DNA of 64,000 nucleotides from Pacificimonas flava (GCF_000342165.1 NZ_AMRV01000001.1:434001-498000), one strand, 5' to 3'; shown: positions 22,734 through 34,226, numbered from the stretch's first letter. Numbers and translations are program-made. The notes: generated by a model from the sequence alone, not told the origin.

Positions 22734-25048
22734 CAGACCTTTTCACTTGTTTGTTCAGTTTCGAATTCGTCGGACTGCAGACGGCTTCGCAAGACGTCCG
22801 TCGCAAATGACATCACTGCACAGGTTCCCCCGCCCTGCCGATCGCGAAAGGAGAGTTCGCCATGATGCTCCTCCACGATCTTCTTGACGATGGCCAGGCC
22901 CAGACCCGTGCCGCCCTCGCGGGTGGTCACATAGGGCTCGGTGACGCGTTCGCGCATATCGACAGGCATTCCCGGTCCATTGTCGCAGATTTCCGCAAGC
23001 ACATGCCCTGAATCGCCGCGCAGGAACAGCGCGATCTCCGCATCCTCGGGCGGGCGTTCGCCATTGCTCTGAATGGCTTCGGCTGCATTCTTCAGAAGAT
23101 TTGTCAGCGCCTGCGAGATCTGGCGACGGTCGCAGATGAGGGCCGGCAGGTCATCATCAGCGACAAGGCGATAGCGAATGCCGGGATGCCCGACTTCCTG
23201 CAAGAACAGCGTCTGCCGGGCGATCTCCTGCAAGTTCTCGGGGCGAAAGACGGGCTTCGGCATGCGTGCGAAGGATGAAAATTCATCGACCATTCGCCGC
23301 AGATCGGCCACCTGCCGGACAATCGTGCCGGTGAGTTCTCCGAAAATGTCGGCGTCGCGGCCGGCCTCCATCGCCCGTCCGAAACGGCGCTGCAGCCGCT
23401 CGGCCGAAAGCTGGATCGGCGTCAGCGGATTCTTGATCTCGTGCGCGATCCGGCGGGCGACGTCTGCCCATGCGGCGCGGCGCTGGTCCGCAAGCTGCTG
23501 GGTTACGTCGTCGAACGTGATCACGAGCTGGTCGGCGCCGGGAACGCTGTCGACACGCACGAGCAGCGTTCGAACCTCCGTATCGCGGTGAATGTCGACT
23601 TCCCCCCGCGCGAACCCGGACGAGCGGGCCTTCGCGATCAGATCGGAAAATTCCGGCGCGAACGCTGCCACCGGCTGCCCGACCGCACGCCCGGCTGGCG
23701 CGCTCAGCAGATCGGTCGCGTTGGTCGACGCCAGTTCGATCGTGCCGCCGCGACCGATGGCGAGCACGCCGGCCGACACGCCCTCGAGAACCGCCTCGAT
23801 AAAGCGTCTGCGGGTTTCCGCGCGGGCATTGGCCGCGACCAGATCGCCGGTCTGCGTCTCGAGCTGCGCAGCCATACGGTTGAAGCTGCGTGCAAGCACG
23901 CCCAGTTCATCCGGCGTGTAGCGTATCTCCACCCGTGCACTCAGATCACCTTCACCGACCCGCTCGGCGGCCGATGCCATGCGTGCGATCGGAGCCGTCA
24001 ACCGGTTCGCGAGCCAGAGCGCAGACAGGATGGCGACGGTCAGAACCATGATGGCAAGACCGCCGAGCATAGCGTTGAAACGCCACTGCAAATCACGACT
24101 CTGATCGAGAAGGTCCGCATATTCGGACCGCGCGTCGGCCGCCTGCTCCGCCGCCTGCACGGCCTTCGGATCGACAGTGCGGCTGGCATAAAGAAAGAAG
24201 GGTGACGTCGGATCCAGGCGCACGATGGCCTCGACGCGGTCTTCGCTGCCGGTCAGCACCGCCGTTTCACCGATCGCAGCGCGGGATACCGCTTCGGTCG
24301 ACAGCCGCTCTGCCAGCACGATGTCCTCGCCGAGTGCCCCGTTCGTTTCGGCGGACGCAATCACCTGATAGGCGCCGCCGGGCACCGGCGTGAAGATGAT
24401 CGCCTCGGTCAGATTTCGCGCGGCGAGCTGCCATTCCACGCCCTCGTCGAACAATTCGCTGTCCGTCCCGAGGTCGAGGGCATAGCTGTGCAGATCGCCG
24501 CCCATGGAAAAGATGTCGCCGACGATGCGCTGCCGGTTCTCCTCGACGTAGGCTTGCGCCACGCTTTCGGCATTCGTCAGAACCGTCTGCGCATTGTCGG
24601 AGAACCAGAACGCGGTACCGGTCTGGAACAGAAGGGACGCGAAGACGACCGTCAGGATCGTAGGACCGGCGGCCAGCACGGCAAACAGGCCGAGCAGCCG
24701 CACGTGAAGCCGTGCGCCGGCCAGGCCGCGCCGCCGGTCCAGCCAGACGACCGCGATCCGCCGCGCCATGACGATGATCAGCCCCATGAAGGGCAAGAGG
24801 ATCGCCACCAGCAGGGCCGTTCGCCCGACCGGTCCCAACTCGCCGGTGTCCAGTTGATCCGTCAGAGACAGATAGCCCAGGACCGCTGCAATTACGGAGA
24901 GCACCCCGACGCCGATTTCCAGCGACGGATACATGGAAATGCTGCCGGTCATCCGGCTGAGCCGTCGGCGCAGACGAGACTTCGTGCCCTGCCCACCCTC
25001 AGGAGACGGGCTGTCTGCGGCCTGGTCGAGGGTCATATGCGTTGCCAT
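22733..25048 (-). CDS. ntrY: Sensor histidine kinase NtrY
   Basis: This 771-residue membrane kinase phosphorylates NtrX. The N-terminal half has several membrane helices, including a two-helix region near residues 50-110 and a third beginning LLGLFAVLAAGPTILTVVF. An extracytoplasmic segment follows, then a helix near residue 330 and a HAMP domain. A PAS domain comes next, then the HisKA box RRIAHEIKNPLTPIQLSAER and ATPase motifs DNGPGMP and GGTGLGLAIVKKI. The start could be the first ATG or one four codons later; neither has a clear ribosome site. Confidence 0.92.
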   Translation of the reverse strand: MATHMTLDQAADSPSPEGGQGTKSRLRRRLSRMTGSISMYPSLEIGVGVLSVIAAVLGYLSLTDQLDTGELGPVGRTALLVAILLPFMGLIIVMARRIAVVWLDRRRGLAGARLHVRLLGLFAVLAAGPTILTVVFASLLFQTGTAFWFSDNAQTVLTNAESVAQAYVEENRQRIVGDIFSMGGDLHSYALDLGTDSELFDEGVEWQLAARNLTEAIIFTPVPGGAYQVIASAETNGALGEDIVLAERLSTEAVSRAAIGETAVLTGSEDRVEAIVRLDPTSPFFLYASRTVDPKAVQAAEQAADARSEYADLLDQSRDLQWRFNAMLGGLAIMVLTVAILSALWLANRLTAPIARMASAAERVGEGDLSARVEIRYTPDELGVLARSFNRMAAQLETQTGDLVAANARAETRRRFIEAVLEGVSAGVLAIGRGGTIELASTNATDLLSAPAGRAVGQPVAAFAPEFSDLIAKARSSGFARGEVDIHRDTEVRTLLVRVDSVPGADQLVITFDDVTQQLADQRRAAWADVARRIAHEIKNPLTPIQLSAERLQRRFGRAMEAGRDADIFGELTGTIVRQVADLRRMVDEFSSFARMPKPVFRPENLQEIARQTLFLQEVGHPGIRYRLVADDDLPALICDRRQISQALTNLLKNAAEAIQSNGERPPEDAEIALFLRGDSGHVLAEICDNGPGMPVDMRERVTEPYVTTREGGTGLGLAIVKKIVEEHHGELSFRDRQGGGTCAVMSFATDVLRSRLQSDEFETEQTSEKV

Positions 25049-25156
25049 TCGGCAACAGCGTAGCGCGGACGCACCCTCAGGTGAAGCGTCCGCGCTTCAG
25101 AAAAGCTCCATTCCAGCGCGCACAGCCACCGTTTGAGCGAGCCGGCGCGTAAAGGG

Positions 25157-26986
25157 TCAACCCTCCACGCGCCGCGCGGCCTTCTTGCGCTCGTGCGGAT
25201 CGAGATAGCGCTTGCGGATACGGATCGCCTTCGGCGTTACCTCCACAAGCTCGTCATCCTGAATATAGGCGATGGCCTGTTCCAGCGTCATGCGGCGGGG
25301 CGGCGTCAGGCGGATACCCTCGTCCTTTCCGCTGGCGCGGAAATTGGTCAGCTGCTTGGATTTCAGCGGATTGACCTCCAGGTCCTGCGGCTTTGCGTTC
25401 TCGCCAATGACCATGCCCTGATAGAGCGGGTCTCCGGGCGAGATGAACAGGATGCCACGATCCTCCAGCGCGTTCAGCGCATAGGGCACCGCATCGCCCT
25501 TCTCCATGGAAATGAGAACGCCGTTCTGCCGGCCCGTGATCTGCCCCTTATAGGGTCCGTACTTCTCGAAGACGCGGTTCATGATACCGGTGCCGCGCGT
25601 GTCGGACAGGAACTCCCCATGATAGCCGATCAGCCCGCGTGAGGGCGCGGAAAAGGTGAGGCGCGTCTTGCCGCCGCCGGAGGGACGCATGTCGGTCATC
25701 TCTGCCTTGCGCAGCGCCATCTTCTCGACGACCGTGCCGGAGAATTCCTCGTCGACGTCGACGACGACGGTTTCATAGGGTTCCTCGCGACCGCCCTCAC
25801 CTTCGCGAAAGAGCACGCGCGGACGGCTGATCGACAGTTCGAAACCCTCGCGGCGCATCGTCTCGATCAGCACGCCGAGCTGCAGTTCGCCGCGCCCGGC
25901 CACCTCGAAGGCGTCCTTTTCGTTGGATTCGGTGATGCGGATGGCGACATTGCCCTCCGCTTCCTTTTCCAGCCGGTCGCGAATGACGCGGCTCTGCACC
26001 TTGTCGCCGTCCTGCCCGGCAAAGGGGCTGTCATTGACCGCGAATGTCATGCTGAGCGTCGGCGGATCGATCGGCTGCGCATCGAGAGGCTTGTCCACCG
26101 CCGGGTCGCAAAGCGTATTGGAAACGGTCGCGACGTTCAGTCCGGCAATGGCAACGATGTCGCCTGCCTGCGCCCGCTCGACCGGCGTGCGTTCCAGCCC
26201 GCGAAATGCGAAGACCTTGGTGGCGCGGCCCGCCTCGACCTGCTTGCCGTTCACGTCCAGCGCCTTGATCGGCATACCGACCTCCAGAACGCCGCTCTCG
26301 ATCCGCCCGGTCAGGATGCGGCCCAGGAAATTGTCCCGGTCGAGCAGCGTCGCCAGCATGGAGAACTTGCCGCTTTCGTCGAGGTCCGGTGCACCGACAT
26401 GGCTTTCGATCAGCCGGAACAGCGGCTGCAGGTCGCCCTCGCGAACATCGGGGCTTTCCCCGGCGAAACCGCCGCGGCCGCTGGCGAACAGGTGCGGGAA
26501 ATCGAGCTGCTCGTCATTCGCATCGAGCGCCATGAACAGTTCGAACACCTCGTCCAAAACCTCGTCCGGGCGCGCGTCGCCGCGATCGATCTTGTTAACG
26601 ACGACGATGGGCTTCAGGCCCAGCGCCAGGGCCTTGCCGGTGACGAACTTCGTCTGCGGCATCGGCCCCTCGGCTGCGTCGACCAGCAGGATGACGCCGT
26701 CCACCATGGACAGGATACGCTCGACCTCGGCGCCGAAGTCGGCGTGGCCCGGCGTGTCGACGATATTGATGCGCACCTCTTCGCCGTCGGCGTTGGGCCA
26801 AACGACGCTGGTGCACTTCGCCAGAATGGTGATGCCGCGTTCTTTTTCCAGATCGTTGGAATCCATGGCGCGCTCTTCGACGCGCTGGTTCTCGCGGAAG
26901 GTGCCGGACTGCTTGAACAGTTCATCGACGAGGGTGGTCTTGCCATGATCGACGTGCGCGATGATGGCCACATTGCGAAGCGCCAT
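25157..26986 (-). CDS. typA: Ribosome-binding GTPase TypA/BipA
   Basis: This 609-residue translational GTPase of the EF-G class assists 50S assembly and stress or cold adaptation. It shows G1 AHVDHGKTT, the G2 Thr in EKERGITI, G3 DTPGHADF and G4 NKID. Domain II, the EF-G-like domains III and V and the BipA-specific C-terminal part ([19 protein letters not shown]) are complete. It is probably transcribed alone. Confidence 0.95.
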   Translation of the reverse strand: MALRNVAIIAHVDHGKTTLVDELFKQSGTFRENQRVEERAMDSNDLEKERGITILAKCTSVVWPNADGEEVRINIVDTPGHADFGAEVERILSMVDGVILLVDAAEGPMPQTKFVTGKALALGLKPIVVVNKIDRGDARPDEVLDEVFELFMALDANDEQLDFPHLFASGRGGFAGESPDVREGDLQPLFRLIESHVGAPDLDESGKFSMLATLLDRDNFLGRILTGRIESGVLEVGMPIKALDVNGKQVEAGRATKVFAFRGLERTPVERAQAGDIVAIAGLNVATVSNTLCDPAVDKPLDAQPIDPPTLSMTFAVNDSPFAGQDGDKVQSRVIRDRLEKEAEGNVAIRITESNEKDAFEVAGRGELQLGVLIETMRREGFELSISRPRVLFREGEGGREEPYETVVVDVDEEFSGTVVEKMALRKAEMTDMRPSGGGKTRLTFSAPSRGLIGYHGEFLSDTRGTGIMNRVFEKYGPYKGQITGRQNGVLISMEKGDAVPYALNALEDRGILFISPGDPLYQGMVIGENAKPQDLEVNPLKSKQLTNFRASGKDEGIRLTPPRRMTLEQAIAYIQDDELVEVTPKAIRIRKRYLDPHERKKAARRVEG

Positions 26987-27103
26987 GGGGCTGTCTTTCG
27001 AATAGGTGGTGAAATCGGGGTTTTTGGCTTGGCGCGCGCCTTAACCCCGCGCCCCCGTCTCGGCAACCGTCTTTAGCGGCCGAGAACGGGTGCGGGCACA
27101 GGC

Positions 27104-28654
27104 TCAGCTGATGCCGGCGCGGGACAGGAGATCGCGGCTGGATGCGTCCAGGTCGCCCAGGTCGCCGCCAGCGATGGTGCGGGCCACCTCCTTGCCGAGT
27201 TCGACGCCCATCTGGTCGAAGCTGTTGATGCCCAGAAATGCCCCGAAACTGAACGTGCGGTGCTCGTAGAACGCGATCAGCGCTCCGAGTGTGCGCGCAT
27301 CGAGACGGTCGAGAAGAATGGTCGACGACGGACGCCCGCCTTCGAACGTCTTCGCCTGCGCCATGGCGCTGTCACCCGCGTCGTTCATCGCCTCGTCATA
27401 ACTGCGCCCGCGCATCAGTGCCGCCCCTTGCGCGATGCAATTGGCGAGGAGCTGGCGGTGATGCTCGCCGCCCAGGCCGTGACCGGGCGCGACGACGGCC
27501 AGAAACTCTGTCGGAACGAGGTGCGTGCCCTGATGCAGCATCTGGAAAACGGCATGCTGAGCGTCCGTGCCGACTCCGCCCCATACGATGGGCGAGCTGG
27601 CGCGGGTCAGCGGACGGCCGTTCCGGTCGACGCGCTTGCCGTTCGATTCCGTTTCCAGCTGCTGCAGGAAGTCGGGGAGCAGCCGCAGCCGTTCGTCATA
27701 GGCGAAGACGGCGCGGCTTTCCGCCCCGACGAGACTGGAATAGCCGAGGTCCATCATGGCTCCGAGGGCGGGCGCGTTCTTGCCCAGCGGCGCTTCGGCG
27801 AAATGCCGGTCCATCGCTGCCGCGCCGGCCAGCACATCCTCGAATGCGTCCCAGCCGAGTGCCAGCGCCGCGGCCAGGCTGACCCCCGTCCACAACGAGT
27901 AGCGACCGCCGACCGTCTCCGCGAACGGCAGGATGTTCTGCGGATCGACGCCGAAACCCTCTGCCTTGTCCGGCGCTGCGGTCACGGCGACCAGGCGGGA
28001 GCGCACGGCGGTCCCGCCCATCTCCTCCAGGGCGGCCAGGCAGCTCTCCATATTCATCATGGTCTCGAGCGTCGTGAAGCTCTTGGAGACGGTCACGACC
28101 AGCGTCCGGTCGGGGTCGGCCCCCTGCAGCGTGCGTTCCAGCGCCACCGCGTCGATATTGCTGACGATACGCACATCCGGCACCGGGCCGGTCTTCGGCA
28201 GAGCATCGATCAGCAGCGCCGGCCCTAGGAAGGAGCCGCCGATGCCGATATGGATGACGCGATCGATCGCGCCGAACGCACCGTCCGCCACACGCCCGTA
28301 AAGCGCCTTCATCGTCTCGCGGGCGTCTCGTGCCGCCGCGACATCGGCCGCATTCCCCGTTCCCCGCTCGGCCGTATGCGTGGCGGCGCGCGTTTCCGTC
28401 AGGTTGATCTCGCTGCCCGTCAGCAGCTTCTCGCGCCAGGTGTCGAACTCGGCCGCATCGGCCAGCCCGCAAAACGCATCCACCACCCCCGCATCCAGAT
28501 GCGTCTTCGCAAAGTCGAAGTGTATGCCCGCCGTATCGACGCCCAGCCGGGCGGCGCGCTGGGGTTCGCTGGTGAATTTCGCGACCAGCGGCTCCGACAG
28601 CGCGGTTTCCATCGCCGTGTCGAGCCGGTTCCAGATCTCATCGATACTGCTCAT
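27104..28654 (-). CDS. pgi: Glucose-6-phosphate isomerase
   Basis: Pgi interconverts glucose-6-phosphate and fructose-6-phosphate in the cytoplasm. The 516-residue protein contains the signature regions IGIGGSFLGPALL and INSFDQMGVELGKEVA. The usual KxFTTxET-like phosphate-binding stretch is seen as SKSFTTLETMMN. The start is set by AAGGAGG just upstream of ATG 28654. The frame is open further upstream, but only with Arg/Gly-rich non-family sequence. The gene is divergent from lepB, and its promoter shares about 105 bases with that gene. Confidence 0.95.
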   Translation of the reverse strand: MSSIDEIWNRLDTAMETALSEPLVAKFTSEPQRAARLGVDTAGIHFDFAKTHLDAGVVDAFCGLADAAEFDTWREKLLTGSEINLTETRAATHTAERGTGNAADVAAARDARETMKALYGRVADGAFGAIDRVIHIGIGGSFLGPALLIDALPKTGPVPDVRIVSNIDAVALERTLQGADPDRTLVVTVSKSFTTLETMMNMESCLAALEEMGGTAVRSRLVAVTAAPDKAEGFGVDPQNILPFAETVGGRYSLWTGVSLAAALALGWDAFEDVLAGAAAMDRHFAEAPLGKNAPALGAMMDLGYSSLVGAESRAVFAYDERLRLLPDFLQQLETESNGKRVDRNGRPLTRASSPIVWGGVGTDAQHAVFQMLHQGTHLVPTEFLAVVAPGHGLGGEHHRQLLANCIAQGAALMRGRSYDEAMNDAGDSAMAQAKTFEGGRPSSTILLDRLDARTLGALIAFYEHRTFSFGAFLGINSFDQMGVELGKEVARTIAGGDLGDLDASSRDLLSRAGIS

Positions 28655-28759
28655 CGTGCCTCCTTGCCTCGATCCGCGGGGACCCGCCCGCACAGGTAAT
28701 CCCCAATCGCCCGCACCCGCGCTTGACAGGTGAAGGCCGCGCTGAAAAGGCCGCAAAGC

Positions 28760-29605
28760 ATGGCGAAAACGGAGAAAACGTCGCGGTACGCGGAAGTGCG
28801 CGCCGACCGCCCGCTCCGTTCGTCCTCCACCTGGATTGCCGCGATACGCATTGCGGCTCTCGCCCTTCTCGCGGCGCTGGCCGTCCGAACCCTGATTGCG
28901 GAGCCGTTCTCCATTCCCTCCCCGTCCATGATGCCCACGCTTCTGCCGCACGACTATATCGTCGTCGCGAAGCATCCCTATGGTTACAGCGCGGCATCAT
29001 TGCCTTGGGGAGCGGGCCAGCTCGGCAATCATCCAACCGGGCGCATCGGCGCGAAGCTGCCGGAGCGAGGCGACATCGTGGTCTTCGTCGATCCGCTCGG
29101 CTCGGGCGAGCATTTCATCAAGCGTGTCATTGCCCTTCCGGGCGAGACGGTCGCGGTGAGTGACGGAACGGTTTATGTGGACGATGTGCCCCTGCCCCGC
29201 CGCCGAGTCGAGAATTTCCGTTTCGCCGTGACACCGGCAACGCCGTGCACAGGCGGGCGGCTCTTTGAGGGCGATCCGAACAGTTGCGACTATGCGCAAT
29301 ATCAGGAGACATTGCCCGGCGGCCGCACGATACGCATCGTCGACATGCAGGGCACCGCCCCCCTCGACACGTTTTCCGCAGCGATCGTTCCCGCCGGCCA
29401 CCTCTTCGTCATGGGGGACAATCGCGACAATAGCGAGGACAGCCGCCTCCCGCGCAAGGATGGCGGTTTCGGCATGGTTCCGCTGGCCGCAGTGGTCGGC
29501 CGTGCGGATTGGATTTTCTTTTCCTCCACCGGGCCTGGCGACTGGCGCGAACCCGCATCTCTCGTATCGTCGATACGCTTTGCGCGGCTGGGAGCGGTTC
29601 ATTGA
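28760..29605 (+). CDS. lepB: Signal peptidase I
   Basis: This membrane-bound serine/lysine peptidase removes Sec and Tat signal peptides. The 281-residue protein has one N-terminal membrane helix (residues about 26-45), catalytic Ser56 in PSPSMMPTLL and general-base Lys121 in EHFIKRVIALPGE. Box E is GDNRDNSEDSR. It is the first gene of the conserved lepB-rnc-era-recO block and overlaps rnc as TTGA. A GTG ten codons upstream is an alternative start. Confidence 0.93.
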   Translation: MAKTEKTSRYAEVRADRPLRSSSTWIAAIRIAALALLAALAVRTLIAEPFSIPSPSMMPTLLPHDYIVVAKHPYGYSAASLPWGAGQLGNHPTGRIGAKLPERGDIVVFVDPLGSGEHFIKRVIALPGETVAVSDGTVYVDDVPLPRRRVENFRFAVTPATPCTGGRLFEGDPNSCDYAQYQETLPGGRTIRIVDMQGTAPLDTFSAAIVPAGHLFVMGDNRDNSEDSRLPRKDGGFGMVPLAAVVGRADWIFFSSTGPGDWREPASLVSSIRFARLGAVH

Positions 29606-30294
29606 CCGCGGAGGAGCGGCGCCAGCGGCGTCTTCAATGGGCTCGCGAAGCGCTGGACCATGATTTCCGGGATCCGACCCTTCTTGATCAGGCGCTGACG
29701 CACAGCAGCGGCAAGCGAAGCAAGGCGCACAGCTACGAACGGCTGGAATTTCTTGGCGACCGCGTCCTCAACCTCGCCATGGCCGCCCATCTCTTCACCC
29801 ATTTCGGGGAGTCGGAAGGCGACATGAACCGCCGCATCAGCGTTCTCGTCAACAAGGAAAGCTGTGCGGCGGTCGCGCGCGAACTCGGTGTCAGCCGACA
29901 TGTCATCATGGAGGAGGCCGCGCGCCAGGCGGGCGTCCACAAGTCCGTGAACCTGCTTGGCGACGTTTGCGAGGCGCTGATCGGTGCGCTCTATCTGGAG
30001 GGCGGCTTCGAAGAAGCGCAGCAATTCGTGATGCGCGCCTGGGAAAGCCAGTTGGCGAGCGGCGCCGAGCCTCCGCGCAATCCCAAGAACGCGCTGCAGG
30101 AATGGGCGCAGCAGCGCCAACTTCCCATACCTCAATACCAGATCGTGGGCCGGGACGGCCCTCCGCATGCCCCCCGTTTCACGGTCGAGGTGCACTTGCC
30201 GGGCCGGACGCCCTGCGCCGGCGAAGGGTCCTCGAAACAGGAGGCCGAGAAGGCTGCGGCCACCCAGATGCTTGAACAGGAAAACGCGAAATGA
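29602..30294 (+). CDS. rnc: Ribonuclease III
   Basis: RNase III cleaves double-stranded RNA in rRNA and mRNA processing. The 230-residue protein has the signature ERLEFLGDRVL (residues 46-56) with metal-binding acidic residues and a second catalytic segment GDVCEALIGALYLEGG. A C-terminal dsRNA-binding domain runs from about residue 155 and ends near GEGSSKQEAEKAAATQML. The start is a TTG overlapping the lepB stop. It ends in an ATGA overlap with era. Confidence 0.95.
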   Translation: MTAEERRQRRLQWAREALDHDFRDPTLLDQALTHSSGKRSKAHSYERLEFLGDRVLNLAMAAHLFTHFGESEGDMNRRISVLVNKESCAAVARELGVSRHVIMEEAARQAGVHKSVNLLGDVCEALIGALYLEGGFEEAQQFVMRAWESQLASGAEPPRNPKNALQEWAQQRQLPIPQYQIVGRDGPPHAPRFTVEVHLPGRTPCAGEGSSKQEAEKAAATQMLEQENAK

Positions 30295-31181
30295 CCGAAG
30301 AACGCTGCGGCTTCATTGCCGTCATCGGGGCGCCGAACGCCGGCAAGTCAACGCTCGTCAACACGCTTGTCGGCCAAAAGGTCGCGATCGTCAGTCCGCG
30401 CGTCCAGACGACGCGTGCGCGCCTGATGGGCGTGGCCGTCGAGGACGAGACGCAGATGATTCTGATCGACACCCCGGGCATCTTCACGCCGAAGAAGACC
30501 CTCGAGCGCGCCATGGTTCATACCGCGTGGGAGGGGACGCGCGGTGCCGACCTGATCCTGATGCTCGTGGACTCGAAGCGCGGCCTGACGGACGAGGTCG
30601 AGGAAATCCTGAAAAGCCTCGAATCGGACAAGACCCCGAAAATGCTGATCCTGACGAAGGTCGACATCGCGCCCAAGCAGAACCTGCTCCTCCTGACACA
30701 GCGTCTCAACAGGCGTGGGGATTTTGCGGAAACCTTTATGATTTCCGCCGAAACCGGAGACGGAATGGAGGATCTGAAGGCAACTCTCCTGGCAGCCATG
30801 CCTCGCGGCAACTGGCATTTCCCCGCCGACCAGATTTCCGACGTCTCCAGCCGCCTGATCGCCGCCGAAATCACGCGGGAGAAAATATTCCTTCAGCTTT
30901 ATCAGGAGCTTCCCTACGCCACTGCCGTCGAGACCGAAAGCTGGACAGAGGGCGAAAACGGCATCACCATCCATCAGACGATCTATGTCGAGCGCGACAG
31001 CCAGAAGGGCATTGTCCTCGGCAAGGGCGGCAGCCGGATCAAACAGATCGGCAGCGCCTCTCGCGGCGACCTCGAAGACATGTTCGGCCAGCGCATCCAC
31101 CTGTTCCTGACAGTCAAGGTGAAACCCGACTGGGCCGAACGAAAGGACGTGCTCTCCGCGCTCGGTCTCGACATGGACTGA
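30291..31181 (+). CDS. era: GTPase Era
   Basis: This 296-residue GTPase acts in 30S maturation by binding the 3' end of 16S rRNA. The GTPase domain has G1 GAPNAGKST, G3 DTPGI and G4 TKVD. The C-terminal KH domain includes VERDSQKGIVLGKGGSRIKQ. It is coupled to rnc by ATGA and followed 24 bases later by recO. Confidence 0.95.
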   Translation: MTEERCGFIAVIGAPNAGKSTLVNTLVGQKVAIVSPRVQTTRARLMGVAVEDETQMILIDTPGIFTPKKTLERAMVHTAWEGTRGADLILMLVDSKRGLTDEVEEILKSLESDKTPKMLILTKVDIAPKQNLLLLTQRLNRRGDFAETFMISAETGDGMEDLKATLLAAMPRGNWHFPADQISDVSSRLIAAEITREKIFLQLYQELPYATAVETESWTEGENGITIHQTIYVERDSQKGIVLGKGGSRIKQIGSASRGDLEDMFGQRIHLFLTVKVKPDWAERKDVLSALGLDMD

Positions 31182-31205
31182 GCGGAGCGCCGCTGCCGCA
31201 CCAGC

Positions 31206-31940
31206 ATGCACTTTGCCGATACCGGGCTCCTCCTTTCTGCACGCGCGCACGGCGAACACGGCGCCGTCGTGCGCATCCTGACGCGGGAGCATGGGGTGGT
31301 TCCCGCCTATGTCCATGGCGGCCGATCGCGCCGGTCGCGTGCGGTTCTGGCGCCGGGGAATCTTCTGCATGGTCAGTTCGATGCCCGCCGGGAGGGGGCG
31401 CTTGCGCAGGTGCGGCTCGAGCTTCTACGCAGCCGCGCCGGAATCGCGATCGATCCCTTCCCCCTCGCCTGCCTCAACTGGATGACGGCAGTGCTTGCCG
31501 CCATTCTGCCCGAAAGCGACCCACACCCCGCGCTTTACGACCGCGCGGCGGCGTTCACCGAATTGCTCGACGCCGGCGGAGCGGCCCTCGTCACGGCCCG
31601 GCGGCTCGCCGACCTCGAATTTGCACTCCTCAGCGAGCTTGGCTTTCGCCTCGACCTCAGCGCATGTGCGGCGACGGGCGCGCAGGATGATCTGGTCTAC
31701 GTTTCGCCGAAAAGCGGCCGTGCGGTTTCTCGCGCAGGCGCTGCCGGTTACGAAACCCGGCTGTTCCCGCTGCCCGCCTATCTCACCGACCCCGCCATCA
31801 CCGTGAAGGGCGACGATGTGAAAGCCGCCCTCGCGCTTTCCCGTCGTTTCCTGCTGCGCGACCTCGCCCCCGATTTCCGGCGCGAAGATCTGGCGCGGCT
31901 GCGCGATCAGATTGACGCGCGGCTCCTGCGCCTGCTTTAG
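31206..31940 (+). CDS. recO: DNA repair protein RecO
   Basis: RecO works with RecF and RecR to load RecA at gaps. The 244-residue protein has an N-terminal OB fold (FADTGLLLSARAHGEHGAVVRI) and a helical C-terminal part with two cysteines that need not bind zinc (LNWMT region and SACAAT). Length and position after era are normal for the family. Confidence 0.88.
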   Translation: MHFADTGLLLSARAHGEHGAVVRILTREHGVVPAYVHGGRSRRSRAVLAPGNLLHGQFDARREGALAQVRLELLRSRAGIAIDPFPLACLNWMTAVLAAILPESDPHPALYDRAAAFTELLDAGGAALVTARRLADLEFALLSELGFRLDLSACAATGAQDDLVYVSPKSGRAVSRAGAAGYETRLFPLPAYLTDPAITVKGDDVKAALALSRRFLLRDLAPDFRREDLARLRDQIDARLLRLL

Positions 31941-31946
31941 AAGGCT

Positions 31947-34226
31947 ATGCTCGAAGACGCCTCCATCATCGACCGTCCCTTCGCGACGGAACTGTCCGAC
32001 CGTTATCTCGTCTACGCGCTGTCCACCATCACGGCTCGCTCGCTGCCCGATGTACGCGACGGTCTGAAGCCGGTTCACCGTCGTCTGCTGTGGGCGATGC
32101 GGCTGTTGCGGCTGGATCCGGGATCGGGCTTCAAGAAATGCGCCCGCGTGGTGGGCGATGTGATCGGTAAGTATCACCCGCATGGCGACCAGGCCGTCTA
32201 CGACGCCATGGTGCGCCTCGCACAGAATTTCGCGCTGCGTTACCCCCTTGTCGACGGGCAGGGCAATTTCGGCAATGTCGATGGCGATGGCGCGGCGGCC
32301 ATGCGTTATACGGAGGCGCGCCTCACCGCCGCGGCGACGGCCCTGATGTCCGGCCTCGACCAGGGTACGGTCACGTTCCGCGAAACCTACAATGGTGAGG
32401 ATGAGGAGCCGGAGGTTTTCCCGGGCCTGTTCCCCAACCTTCTGGCCAATGGCGCGGCCGGCATCGCCGTCGGCATGGCGACCAGCATTCCGCCGCACAA
32501 TGTCGGCGAGATCGCGGATGCCGCGAAGATCCTGATCGACCGGCCCGATGCGGATACCGCGCGGCTGCTGAAGAAGATCAAGGGCCCCGACTTCCCGACC
32601 GGCGGCGTCCTGGCGGAGGGCGAGGACACGATCCGGCGCGCCTACGAAACCGGCCGCGGCTCCTTTCGCATTCGCGCGCGCTATTATGCGGAGGGGCAGA
32701 AGGACGAGGCGAAGCGGGAGGCCGGGATCGAGGATCTGGGCAGCGGCATGTGGCAGCTCGTCATCACGGACATTCCGTACCAGGTCCAGCGCGGCAAGCT
32801 GATCGAGCAGATCGCGGGGCTGATCAACGATCGCAAGCTGCCGATCCTCGACGATGTGCGGGACGAAAGCGCTGAGGATACGCGCATCGTCATCGTACCG
32901 AAAAGCCGCAATGTGGACCCCGACATCCTGAAGGATAGTCTTTTCAAATTAACGGATTTGGAGAGCCGGTTCAGTCTTAATCTGAACGTTCTCGACAAGG
33001 ACCGCACCCCGCGTGTCATGAGCCTGAAGGAGGCGCTTGCCGCCTGGCTCGACTTCCAGTTCGACATGCTGCGCGCGCGTACGCGGCACCGGCTCGGCAA
33101 GATCGAGGACCGGCTGGAGCTCGTCGCCGGCTATCTGATCGCCTATTTGAACCTCGACCGGATCATCGAGATCATTCGCACCGAGGACGATCCGAAGGGG
33201 GTGATGATCGCGGAGTTCAAGCTGAACGACCGGCAGGCGGAGGCCATCCTCAACATGCGGCTCCGTTCTCTGCGCCGCCTTGAGGAAATGGAACTGCGTC
33301 ATGAAGATAGCGAACTTCGTTCAGAGCGGGAGGAACTTCGCGCGCTGCTGGGATCGGAGGAGATGCAGCGCAGCCGGCTGAAGGACGATCTCACGCATCT
33401 CAAGAAGACCTTCGGCGATCGCCGCCGGACCGTGGTCGAGGAAGCCGGGCCGACACGCGACATTCCGCTGGAAGCCATGATCGAGAAAGAGCCGTTGACC
33501 GTGATCCTGTCGCAGCGCGGCTGGGTGCGGGCGTTGAAGGGCCATGTCGACCTTGCGGCCCTCGACGGCGTCAAGTTCAAGGAAGGGGACGGGTTTGCGC
33601 GCGCCTTTCATGCCGCCACGACGGACAAGCTTCTCGTCGCGTCCACCGACGGGCGGTTCTTCACCATCGGCGCCGACCGCCTGCCCGGCGGCCGCGGATT
33701 TGGAGAGCCGCTGCGCGCCATGATCGATATCGAGAATGACGCAGGCATCGAGACGATGTTCGTGTCCTCGGCAGCGCCGCGGGTGCTGATGATCGCCAGC
33801 GACGGGCGGGGCTTCATGGTGGCCACCGGCGACCTGATCGCGGAAACGCGAAAGGGGCGGCAGATCATGACCTTTCGGGAGGGAGAGAGCCTTGGCGCCG
33901 TGCTGCCGATCACGAACGACAAGGATCACCTTGCGATCCTCGGCAGCAATCGCCGGCTCCTCATCTTTCCGCTGGAAAAAATTCCGCAGATGGCGCGCGG
34001 CAAGGGTGTGATGCTGCAGCGTTACCGCGATGGCGGGCTGGCCGGTGCCGCGGCGATTCGACTGGAGGATGGCCTCGTTTGGCCGATGGGCGGGGGGAGC
34101 GGACGCACCCGCAGCGAGACGGACCTGACGCCCTGGCTCGGCGACCGCGCCGGCAGCGGACGCATGCCCCCGAACGGCTTCCCCCGTCAGGCGCCCTATT
34201 TCCGCGAACCGGAATCGTCAGCGTAA
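31947..34226 (+). CDS. parC: DNA topoisomerase IV subunit A
   Basis: ParC is the breakage-reunion subunit that decatenates chromosomes with ParE. The 759-residue protein has an N-terminal [11 protein letters not shown]-type start (here [22 protein letters not shown]). The catalytic Tyr is in [11 protein letters not shown]. The C-terminal beta-pinwheel ends in a short acidic or proline-containing tail. The length is ParC-like rather than GyrA-like. AGAAGG lies just before the ATG. Confidence 0.92.
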   Translation: MLEDASIIDRPFATELSDRYLVYALSTITARSLPDVRDGLKPVHRRLLWAMRLLRLDPGSGFKKCARVVGDVIGKYHPHGDQAVYDAMVRLAQNFALRYPLVDGQGNFGNVDGDGAAAMRYTEARLTAAATALMSGLDQGTVTFRETYNGEDEEPEVFPGLFPNLLANGAAGIAVGMATSIPPHNVGEIADAAKILIDRPDADTARLLKKIKGPDFPTGGVLAEGEDTIRRAYETGRGSFRIRARYYAEGQKDEAKREAGIEDLGSGMWQLVITDIPYQVQRGKLIEQIAGLINDRKLPILDDVRDESAEDTRIVIVPKSRNVDPDILKDSLFKLTDLESRFSLNLNVLDKDRTPRVMSLKEALAAWLDFQFDMLRARTRHRLGKIEDRLELVAGYLIAYLNLDRIIEIIRTEDDPKGVMIAEFKLNDRQAEAILNMRLRSLRRLEEMELRHEDSELRSEREELRALLGSEEMQRSRLKDDLTHLKKTFGDRRRTVVEEAGPTRDIPLEAMIEKEPLTVILSQRGWVRALKGHVDLAALDGVKFKEGDGFARAFHAATTDKLLVASTDGRFFTIGADRLPGGRGFGEPLRAMIDIENDAGIETMFVSSAAPRVLMIASDGRGFMVATGDLIAETRKGRQIMTFREGESLGAVLPITNDKDHLAILGSNRRLLIFPLEKIPQMARGKGVMLQRYRDGGLAGAAAIRLEDGLVWPMGGGSGRTRSETDLTPWLGDRAGSGRMPPNGFPRQAPYFREPESSA